Shown here: in pieces, positions 1 through 5,347 of the stretch
Layout of the letters: each line of letters starts with the position of its first letter
How positions within the stretch are numbered: the stretch's first letter is position 1
Source of the DNA: CAXSEF01 sp050920955
GTDB taxonomy: Bacteria; Pseudomonadota; Alphaproteobacteria; Acetobacterales; Acetobacteraceae
NCBI GenBank assembly: GCA_050920955.1
Contig: JBPBQS010000283.1
Coordinates: 1-12,427, forward strand
Length of the DNA stretch: 12,427 nucleotides
Direction of reading: 5' to 3'
Notes under the pieces: model-generated
The model's input: only the letters and a program-made list of their open reading frames with translations
Database searches by the model: none
Told to the model about the DNA's origin: nothing
Made by a program: the position numbers and the translations under genes

Positions 1-2
1 GG

Positions 3-143
3 CGGTCGCGGGCGGCGGCGGGGACGGGGCTCGGCCTCGCGATCGTCAAGCACATCGTCAACCGGCACCGGGGGCGGCTGCTGATCGAGAGCGAGGAGGG
101 GCAGGGGGCGCGGTTCAGCGTCTGGCTGCCGGCGGGGGAGTGA
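3..143 (+). CDS. C-terminal end of a sensor histidine kinase (PhoR-like), partial
   Basis: Only the last 46 codons are in the window; the 5' part lies upstream. The reading frame shows the G2 box of a histidine-kinase ATPase domain (GTGLGLAIVKH), then a helix (IVNRHRG) and the final strand pair (LLIES, GARFSVWLP) that closes an HATPase_c fold, ending in TGA. Proteins with this end bind ATP and phosphorylate a partner response regulator. The G2-box sequence followed by VKHIVNRH resembles PhoR, the phosphate-responsive kinase, more than most others, but the sensor domain is out of view, so PhoR is a suggestion only. The stop codon is followed after 4 nt by the first repeat unit, whose hairpins may terminate this transcript. 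Confidence 0.85.
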   Translation, partial: RSRAAAGTGLGLAIVKHIVNRHRGRLLIESEEGQGARFSVWLPAGE

Positions 144-147
144 GCAA

Positions 148-270
148 GGAAGCATGGGCTCCGCCCAAACCCGCAAAGGGTCCGAGGACCCTTTGATCCC
201 CTTGCTTAAGTGAAGCCATCCAAGGGGCTTCCCTTGGCGGAGTTTGAGGCAGAGCCTCATGCTTGCTTCC
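148..270. repeat. Composite two-unit hairpin repeat (copy A, head-to-head pair)
   Basis: Two related units face each other. Unit A1 (148-200) has the arm GGAAGCA, a small hairpin (155-159 / 163-167), the spacer AACCCG and a strong 10-bp hairpin (174-183 / 186-195). Unit A2 (213-270) is inverted: a 7-bp hairpin with a GCTT loop (220-226 / 231-237), the spacer CGGAGT, a 6-bp hairpin (245-250 / 254-259), and a TGCTTCC end that mirrors the GGAAGCA at the start. 33 bases around 168-200 recur exactly, inverted, at 7510-7542. 38 bases at 213-250 recur exactly at 10598-10635. It separates the kinase stop from the SGNH gene, probably ending the first transcript. No poly-T tract follows. Confidence 0.85.
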
Positions 271-305
271 TGTCCGTCTCGGCCAGGGCGGTTTCGGGGG
301 CGGGG

Positions 306-1544
306 ATGCGGCGGTTCTGGGGCGTGGTGGCGTTGCTGTGCGTGGCGGCGCCGGCGTGGGCCGATCCGGTCAGGGTCCTGTTCGTGGGCAACAGCTTCAC
401 GCACGGGCGCTACGACCCGGCGCGCAACGACAACGCGGGGTTCGACTCCGGGCCGGGGGCCGCGGCCGGGCCGCACGTGCACGACCTGCTGTGCCTGACG
501 GCGGCGACGTGCAGCGCCGCGGAGAGCGTAGCGGCGAACGACCCGGACGGCGCGGCGTATCCGCCGCTCGCGTTCACGCTGCGGCAGAAGCTCGACCACC
601 TCGCGGCGACGCCGTCGGCGCAGTACGCGGAGGCGGGGCCGTTCGGGGGCGTGCCGGGGGTGTTCCTGCAGCTCGCGCGCGACGCGGGGCTGGACTACGA
701 CGTGTCGGTCATCGCGGTGAGCGCGGCGACGCTGGCGGGCAGGAGCTTCAACGGGAGCGTGGCGAACTCGGCGCTGATCGGCAGCGCGCGGTGGGACCGC
801 GTGGTGATGCAGGACCAGAGCTTCGAGCCGCTGCCGCCGAGCGTGGTGGTCGACGGGCGCAGCGTGGCGACGCGGGGCGACCCGGCGACGTTCCAGGCGG
901 GGGTCGACGGGCTGGTGGGCAAGATCGACGCGGCGGACGCGGCGGCGGGCAGGGGGCCGGTCCCGGTGACGCTGTACGAGACGCCGCCGATGGCCAGCTA
1001 CGGCTACGCGAGCGCGCGGGCGGACGCGCCGATCTACGGCAGCAGCACCAGCGCGCCCGGCGGGCCGAACGCGCCGTACGTGGGGGCGGCGAACCCGGTG
1101 GCGCAGATGGCGGGCGACCTGCACCGGGCGTATTTCACGGCGGCGGCGGCGTGGAACGCGGCGAACCCGGGGAGGAGCCGGCTGGACGTCGCGCCCGTCG
1201 GCGACGCGTGGGTGTCGGCGATGAACATGCGGGTCGCGCAGGTCGACCCGTTCCTGCCGGCGGAGCCCGGGGGCGAGGTCGACCTGTGGGACGGGGACGC
1301 GCTGCTCGCGTGCTGCACGGCGCCGATCGGGTACCATCCCAGTTCGTATGGGGCGTACCTGGACGCGCTGGTGCTGTTCGCGAAGGTCACGGGGCACAGC
1401 GCGCTGGTGGGCGGGGGCGGGGAGGCCGCGAGGATGCTGGGCGTGGCGCCGGCGGTGGCGCTGCGGCTGCAGCTCGCGGCGGCGGCGACGGTCGCGGCAG
1501 GGGGGCCGGTGGCGGCGGCGCCCTGGACGTGGGCGCAGCAGTGA
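306..1544 (+). CDS. Exported SGNH/GDSL-like hydrolase family protein (DUF4886-like)
   Basis: A 412-residue protein. I start it at ATG 306 because a textbook Sec signal peptide follows (MRRFWGVVALLCVAAPAWA, cut before D20); longer starts run back into the upstream repeat. Mature block I is LFVGNSFTHG with candidate nucleophile Ser30. A block-III-like VVMQDQS lies near residues 167-172, and block V gives GYHPSSYGAYL with candidate His344. This arrangement is typical of SGNH proteins of the DUF4886 kind, which are thought to be esterases or carbohydrate deacetylases. The Asp expected three residues before the catalytic His is Ile341 here, so the triad may be incomplete. Two adjacent Cys lie just before block V. 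It appears monocistronic, with repeat units on both sides. Substrate unknown. Confidence 0.75.
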   Translation: MRRFWGVVALLCVAAPAWADPVRVLFVGNSFTHGRYDPARNDNAGFDSGPGAAAGPHVHDLLCLTAATCSAAESVAANDPDGAAYPPLAFTLRQKLDHLAATPSAQYAEAGPFGGVPGVFLQLARDAGLDYDVSVIAVSAATLAGRSFNGSVANSALIGSARWDRVVMQDQSFEPLPPSVVVDGRSVATRGDPATFQAGVDGLVGKIDAADAAAGRGPVPVTLYETPPMASYGYASARADAPIYGSSTSAPGGPNAPYVGAANPVAQMAGDLHRAYFTAAAAWNAANPGRSRLDVAPVGDAWVSAMNMRVAQVDPFLPAEPGGEVDLWDGDALLACCTAPIGYHPSSYGAYLDALVLFAKVTGHSALVGGGGEAARMLGVAPAVALRLQLAAAATVAAGGPVAAAPWTWAQQ

Positions 1545-1548
1545 AGAA

Positions 1549-1596
1549 GGAAGGTTGAGGCGCTGCCTCAAACTCCGCCAAAGGCTGCGCCCTTGG
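1549..1596. repeat. Two-hairpin repeat unit (copy B, single)
   Basis: A single unit lies 4 nt after the SGNH stop codon. It has the arm GGAAGG, a 7-bp hairpin (1555-1561 / 1565-1571, loop GCT), the spacer ACTCCG and a second 8-bp hairpin with one mismatch (1578-1585 / 1589-1596). It is the same design as A2 in the opposite orientation. It is well placed to terminate the SGNH transcript. The rest of the gap (1597-1713) shows no gene or clear signal. Confidence 0.75.
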
Positions 1597-1713
1597 AACG
1601 CGTCACCTGGAGCGTCTGCGGGCGCGAGTGACGGCGGCATCAGGGCCGGGTTGATCCCGGGCGCCTGGTGTTCGTCGACGGGGCCTGGCTGGCTGGTTCG
1701 TTCGTGGAACAGC

Positions 1714-2301
1714 CTAGGAGTAGACCGGCTGGGCGCTGCCGTTCGCACTGCAGTAGCCGCCAGCCACGCCGGACAGGGTGGTCAGGCCGCTCACGTAGGA
1801 CCTGCTGAACACCCGTCCGGTCCAGCCATTCGCGCCCGCCGTGCCCGCCGGGTTGACCGGGGAGGAGGAGTACAGGATCGCGGCGCCGGTCGCGGGCGTG
1901 GCCGTGATGCAGTAGGCGACCTCGCCGCTCTGCGGGCCGACGCTGGCGACGAAGGCGCTGACCTGGTAGCTGAAGCCGGCGTTTGGCGGCAGGGCGAGCT
2001 GCGGCAGCACGCTGGTCAGCGGGTTGTCCGGCGGGGCCGCCGTCGACGGTGCAAGGCCGGTGCCCTTGAACAGCATCACCGTCGCGAGCGGGCTCAGGTT
2101 CTGCGCGTCGGCGTAGGCCTGCATGGCGCCCACCATCATCCCGCCGACGTTGCCGACTTCGGCAGCCTGGCTGGACAGCATGTAGGTGACGTAGCGCGGG
2201 ATCGCGACGGCCGCGAGGATGCCGATGATCGTCACGACGATCATCAGCTCGACGAGGGTGAAGCCGCGTTCTCCCGGCTCCGCACGGTCGGGCGATCTCA
2301 T
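1714..2301 (-). CDS. Type IV pilin / type II pseudopilin-like prepilin
   Basis: A 195-residue protein with a complete class III prepilin signal: a short charged leader of 13 residues ending in Gly13, then FTLVELMIVV. This gives mature Phe1, the conserved Glu5 (Glu18 of the precursor), a long hydrophobic N-terminal helix (residues 14-34) and Pro22 of the mature protein (Pro35). Prepilin peptidase would cut after Gly13 and methylate Phe14. The Ala/Gly/Pro/Ser-rich C-terminal domain has only two cysteines, Cys131 and Cys184, placed to form a pilin D-loop disulfide. Its ATG shares the ATGA overlap with the upstream tetR stop, implying one transcript and translational coupling. No pilus assembly genes (ATPase, platform protein, secretin, peptidase) are in the window. 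It could be a pilus subunit, a minor pilin or a secretion pseudopilin. Confidence 0.85.
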   Translation of the reverse strand: MRSPDRAEPGERGFTLVELMIVVTIIGILAAVAIPRYVTYMLSSQAAEVGNVGGMMVGAMQAYADAQNLSPLATVMLFKGTGLAPSTAAPPDNPLTSVLPQLALPPNAGFSYQVSAFVASVGPQSGEVAYCITATPATGAAILYSSSPVNPAGTAGANGWTGRVFSRSYVSGLTTLSGVAGGYCSANGSAQPVYS

Positions 2302-2939
2302 CGGATGTAGGGCGTGTCGCCCAGCGCCGCAGCGGTGCCGACGGCCCCGCGATCGACCAGCGCCAGGAAGGCGCCCCTGGCCGCGCCGAGGTCGCGGGTG
2401 CGGTCGAACACCGTCTGGCCCTGCGCTAAGGCCACGCTCCACGCCGACACGATCAGGCCGGCCGCCAGCTGGCCACAGGGGTCGTCGGCCGGCTGTCCGG
2501 CCGCCTCGGCGAGGAGCGTCCCCAGCGCGCGCGTGAAGTCGTCGCGCATCTGGCGCGCGCGCGCCTTGAGGGCTTCGCTCGCCGTGACCGTCTGCACGAA
2601 ACGGTCCGTGCCCTCGAACAGTGCGACGAGCGGGTGCCGCTCGCTGATCATGCGATGCGCCAGCCGCCGCAGCGCCTCGACCGGTGGGACGCCGGACTCC
2701 CGCGTCCGCACCGCCTGGAACGCCAGCTGCTGGACCTCCCCGTCCAGGTCGAAGAACATGTCCTCCTTGCGCGGAAAATGGTTGAACACCGTCATCCGCC
2801 CGACATCCGCAGCGTCGGCGATCTCGTCCACCGTTACCCGGTCGAAGCCGCGCTCGAAGAACAGGCGGGTCGCCGCGTCCGAGATGGCCTGTCGCGTCAC
2901 GAGCCGCTTGCGGGTCCGCCTGTCCGGCGCCGTGTCCAT
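2298..2939 (-). CDS. TetR/AcrR family transcriptional regulator
   Basis: A 213-residue protein of normal TetR length. The N-terminal DNA-binding domain spans about residues 10-63, with the helix-turn-helix at about 36-56 (TVDEIADAADVGRMTVFNHF) followed by the typical PRKEDMFFDL. The remaining ~145 residues are a helical ligand-binding and dimerisation region that cannot be matched to a ligand from sequence. The start is ATG 2939 with AAGG 8 nt upstream. The stop TGA overlaps the prepilin ATG by 4 bases. Across a short intergenic region with two near-palindromes it faces the remnant of an FAD monooxygenase. TetR proteins commonly repress such a divergent oxidoreductase and themselves, so autoregulation together with control of the pilin is likely (inference). 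Confidence 0.92.
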   Translation of the reverse strand: MDTAPDRRTRKRLVTRQAISDAATRLFFERGFDRVTVDEIADAADVGRMTVFNHFPRKEDMFFDLDGEVQQLAFQAVRTRESGVPPVEALRRLAHRMISERHPLVALFEGTDRFVQTVTASEALKARARQMRDDFTRALGTLLAEAAGQPADDPCGQLAAGLIVSAWSVALAQGQTVFDRTRDLGAARGAFLALVDRGAVGTAAALGDTPYIR

Positions 2940-2949
2940 GGTGATCGCC

Positions 2950-2987
2950 TTGATGATGTACCAAGTATAGTCATATACCAGGTATGG
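2950..2987. promoter_or_regulatory. Divergent promoter region with two tandem near-palindromic operator sites
   Basis: Two 15-base copies of ATRTACCARGTATRG lie at 2956-2970 and 2973-2987, offset by 17 bp, each centred on a partial inverted repeat. The second contains the perfect ATACC-A-GGTAT. Overlapping them are a candidate rightward promoter (TTGATG at 2950-2955, 18-bp gap, TATACC at 2974-2979) and a candidate leftward -10 (TATACT, 2969-2964) for tetR with no good -35. The region is locally AT-rich. Near-palindromes overlapping divergent promoters beside tetR are the usual TetR operator arrangement. Binding by this TetR is inferred. Confidence 0.6.
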
Positions 2988-3016
2988 GTTACGTCATGGC
3001 AGAGCCGGGAGAAAAC

Positions 3017-3370
3017 ATGGTCGAACGATAGGTCCAGGTCGAGCCGGCCGCCGGGCTGGCGGGGGCCACGGTGCTGGTGAGCGGCGCGAGTTTCGCAGGG
3101 CTCGCCACCGCGTGGTGGCTGGACCGGCTCGGCTGCCGGGTGACGGTGGTGGAGACCGCGCGCGCGCTGCGGCGGGGTGGCACGCCCGTCGACATCCAGG
3201 GCGACACGATCGGCATTCTCGCCCGAATGGGCATGATCGACGCCGTTCGCGCGAAGGCGCTGCCGCCGCGCGGCATGCAGTTCAAGAACGCCGACGACAG
3301 CACGGTCGGCGCGATGCCGGCGATGATCATCCCCGCCCGCGCGGCAGACTTCCGGTGCGACCTGAGCTAA
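3017..3370 (+). pseudogene. FAD-dependent monooxygenase, N-terminal remnant
   Basis: The frame encodes the Rossmann FAD-binding start of a PHBH-type flavin monooxygenase: a VSGASFAGLATAWWL dinucleotide loop, the VTVVE strand end, and a GGTPVDIQGDTIGILARMG segment typical of the family. It stops after the DFRCDLS stretch, about 100 residues in, whereas family members are about 370-400. Nothing downstream continues the protein; the DUF1993 gene begins 33 nt later. The 5' end is damaged too. ATG 3017, with GGGAG 5 nt upstream, reads four codons into TAG at 3029-3031; ATG 2996 hits the same stop. Translation could restart at GTG 3071. Without the substrate domain it cannot be an active enzyme. 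It was probably the original target of the divergent TetR. Confidence 0.8.
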
Positions 3371-3403
3371 GAGTTGCCGCGTCCAGAGAACGGAGCAAGT
3401 CCC

Positions 3404-3922
3404 ATGGCCATGTCACTCTACCAGGCGTCGCTGGCCCCCTGCCTGCAGATGCTGGACGCCCTGTCCGCGGTGCTCGGCAAGGCGGCGTCCCACGCGGCCG
3501 AGCGGGGCATCGAGCCTTCGGTGCTGCTGCAGTCGCGGCTGTATCCGGACATGCTGCCGCTGGTTCGGCAGGTGCAGATCGCCACCGACGGCGCCAAGGC
3601 CGGCGGCGCACGGCTCGCCGGGGTCGACAACCCGTCGTTCCCGGACACCGAGGCGAGCTTCGACGAGCTCCAGGCGCGCCTCGCGAAGTGCATCGGCTTC
3701 CTCCGCTCGCTCGACAGGGGCGCCATCGACGCCGCCGGCGAGCGCCGCATCGAGTTCACCGTCGCCAAGCGGGACATGGCGATGATGGCGCCGGAGTACA
3801 TCAGCGGCTGGATGCTGCCGAACTTCTTCTTCCACGTGACCACCGCCTACGACATCCTGCGGCACAACGGCCTTGCCGTGGGCAAGAGGGACTTTCTCGG
3901 CGCGGTTCCGCTGGCTGACTGA
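3404..3922 (+). CDS. DUF1993 family protein
   Basis: A 172-residue protein, the usual length for DUF1993. It starts at ATG 3404 with GGAG 8 nt upstream; an in-frame ATG at 3410 is also possible. Recognisable family blocks are SLYQASLAPCLQMLDALSAV at the N-terminus, LYPDMLPLVRQVQIATD in the middle, ARLAGVDNPSFPDTEASFDEL, and a C-terminal NFFFHVTTAYDILRHNG (from Asn140) ending in KRDFLG. The family is thought to be helical and DinB-like, with conserved histidines in the C-terminal block. Its biochemical role is not established. There is no signal peptide, so it is likely cytoplasmic. It sits 33 nt after the monooxygenase remnant and may use that promoter, which would put it under the TetR (inference). 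Confidence 0.9.
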   Translation: MAMSLYQASLAPCLQMLDALSAVLGKAASHAAERGIEPSVLLQSRLYPDMLPLVRQVQIATDGAKAGGARLAGVDNPSFPDTEASFDELQARLAKCIGFLRSLDRGAIDAAGERRIEFTVAKRDMAMMAPEYISGWMLPNFFFHVTTAYDILRHNGLAVGKRDFLGAVPLAD

Positions 3923-3930
3923 GCCCGAGG

Positions 3931-3956
3931 CGTGGGCGGGGGCTGGCCCGCCCGCA
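3931..3956 (+). terminator. Hairpin downstream of the DUF1993 gene
   Basis: About 10 nt after the stop there is a GC-rich hairpin: GGGCGGG (3934-3940), loop GGCTGG, CCCGCCC (3947-3953). It is extendable by a U-G and a G-C pair to about 9 bp. No T-run follows, so it is a weak intrinsic terminator at best, or an mRNA-end-protecting stem. Confidence 0.4.
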
Positions 3957-4034
3957 CCGCTTCAGGACGTTATGGATTCAAAACGGTAGTCCGGCTCTCC
4001 CGTCCGCCGCCGGGCCCCGGCGTCGATCCGGTGG

Positions 4035-4895
4035 TCACCTTGGTGGAGTGGCCGCCCCGGTGGGCCGGAACCATGCACGCTCGTTCGCTAGATCGAGGGT
4101 GACGTCCCACCGGCCTAGCACGTCCTCCCCGATATCGCCGTCCATGATGAGCCGGCCCACGCGTGCCGGTCCCGAGACCGCCACGCCGCCCACCAGCGCG
4201 AAAGACGCCGGCTGCCGGTCGGGCCGGGATGGGTCCAGGTCCAGCAGGGACGCCACGTGCTCGCCCACCATGAGCGGTCCGAGGTTGCCTGTGTCCAGCT
4301 CCATCCAGGCACGTCCGGCCGGCGTGGCCACCGCGCCGTCCACCGTGAGCGCGACCCCCTCGGCGTCGCGCACGGGGCGGATGGGCACCTCCGTGGCGCC
4401 CCGGATCCGCTCGGCCAGGCTCGACGCGGTCTCGACCACCAGCTCGTGCGCGAGCGGCCGGATCGTGATCGACCGGCCGGCGAACAGGTCCAGCGCGATC
4501 AGGCCGGACAGCGACGGCATGTCGGGCCCCATCAGTGCCCCGAGATCGAGCACGGAGGCGGTCGGCGCTGTGAACTCCTGACCGCCGAGCGACACGCGCA
4601 GGTCGTCGCAGCGCGGCGTGTCCATGCGCTCGCCGGTGGCGCGGAAACCCGTGACCCTCCCCCAGGGCCGGCAGCCGGACAAGGCGGCCGTGGCAGGGGC
4701 CACGGTCGTGACCCCGCCCCCGGTGTCGAACAGGAACAGGCCGGCATGGCCGGCGACCTCGCCCCGCAGCCCCGAAGCACCACCGGGCAGAGGCACGAGA
4801 TCAAGCGTCAACGGCCTGGCCTCGGCCGTCTCGTCCGCGGCCGCGGTCGGCTCCGCGCCCAGGACCAGCAGCAGCAACAGCGGCCAAGCACGCAA
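4035..4895 (-). CDS. Exported retropepsin-like aspartyl protease family protein with two DTG motifs
   Basis: A 286-residue protein read from TTG 4895, chosen because GGGAGAGG lies 6 nt upstream and a signal peptide follows at once (RAWPLLLLLVLGAEPTAAA). GTG 4931 would add 12 residues and has a poorer ribosome site. The mature protein shows two similar halves. The first has FDTGGG (Asp57) and ends in GLIALDLFAGRSITIRP. The second has ELDTGN (Asp201) and ends in GEDVLGRWDVTLDLANERAWF. Each half follows the retropepsin-like plan of a DTG loop, then a hydrophobic-hydrophobic-Gly region and a final D-x-x-x-x-R-h strand. Bacterial proteins of this type are periplasmic and most lack a known substrate. 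Only two Cys occur, Cys75 and Cys96, possibly a disulfide. It diverges from the S9 peptidase gene over a ~450-bp gap. Confidence 0.75.
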   Translation of the reverse strand: MRAWPLLLLLVLGAEPTAAADETAEARPLTLDLVPLPGGASGLRGEVAGHAGLFLFDTGGGVTTVAPATAALSGCRPWGRVTGFRATGERMDTPRCDDLRVSLGGQEFTAPTASVLDLGALMGPDMPSLSGLIALDLFAGRSITIRPLAHELVVETASSLAERIRGATEVPIRPVRDAEGVALTVDGAVATPAGRAWMELDTGNLGPLMVGEHVASLLDLDPSRPDRQPASFALVGGVAVSGPARVGRLIMDGDIGEDVLGRWDVTLDLANERAWFRPTGAATPPR

Positions 4896-5347
4896 GATGG
4901 ACCTCTCCCAGACACCCAAGGGCGGTGTCACGCCTAGCTCAAGGCCGGAACCGCCGACAAGTCCAACCCCCTGATCGGCGGGAACTCCGCGAATGGACCG
5001 AAGGTAGGACCCGTTTCCCTCCCGAGGCTGCTCATGCGGACGCAGGCTGTTCGCCCACGGCCGGACGAAGTCCGTTGCCGCCAGTCAAGAGGGCGCACTG
5101 CTCGGAGTGTCCTGAAAGGGTCATGCAGCAATGATGCGAAGACGAGCGTGCCGTCGTGAAGCGGCGTTCAGGCCGTCGGAAGGACTTGCGGCCAGGCCAG
5201 ACCGCAACGTCGCCCTTCACGCCTTGCCAAACCGGGGAGGCAGCCTGGGCGGGCAGGGGGTGGCAGGCTAGTCTGCCTCGCGCCACCAACGCCGTCCGGG
5301 TCGTTCGCGGGAGGCGACCAGGCTGTCAGGTTCGGAGGGTTCGGCTC
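4896..5347. other. Intergenic region between divergent peptidase genes
   Basis: About 450 bp with no convincing gene. It must carry the promoters of both flanking genes, but I see no clear -35/-10 pair. A small hairpin with GGCAG (5262-5266) and CTGCC (5273-5277), nested in GTGGC/GCCAC, lies about 70 nt upstream of the S9 start and could sit in its leader. GGAGGG at 5334-5339 is the ribosome site for ATG 5348. GGGAGAGG (4909-4902, minus strand) is the ribosome site for the aspartyl-protease-like gene. Confidence 0.5.

Noticed and set aside
148..270. Hairpin cluster considered as a CRISPR array or small RNA gene
   Set aside because: No regular repeat-spacer periodicity, and the hairpin units recur at five loci as inverted pairs or singles. 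An interspersed repeat fits better.
210..305. N-terminal extension of the SGNH protein into the upstream repeat
   Set aside because: The extension is repeat sequence, and the signal peptide begins at ATG 306.
2302..2964. Open frame that continues the prepilin N-terminally through the whole tetR gene (416 residues in all)
   Set aside because: The N-terminal 221 residues are low-complexity Arg/Gly/Ala sequence from the wrong frame of tetR. The prepilin leader and ATGA overlap fix the real start at 2301.
3371..3403. Search for the missing C-terminal part of the monooxygenase after the stop
   Set aside because: The 33 nt before the DUF1993 start encode no family sequence in any frame, so this is a deletion rather than a simple frameshift.
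5131..5271. 46-codon open frame upstream of the S9 peptidase
   Set aside because: No good ribosome site, Arg-rich composition typical of a chance frame in GC-rich DNA, and no recognisable motif.
5156..5347. N-terminal extension of the S9 peptidase to GTG 5156
   Set aside because: It would bury the signal peptide 64 residues in. ATG 5348 has GGAGGG at the right distance and a signal sequence starting there.
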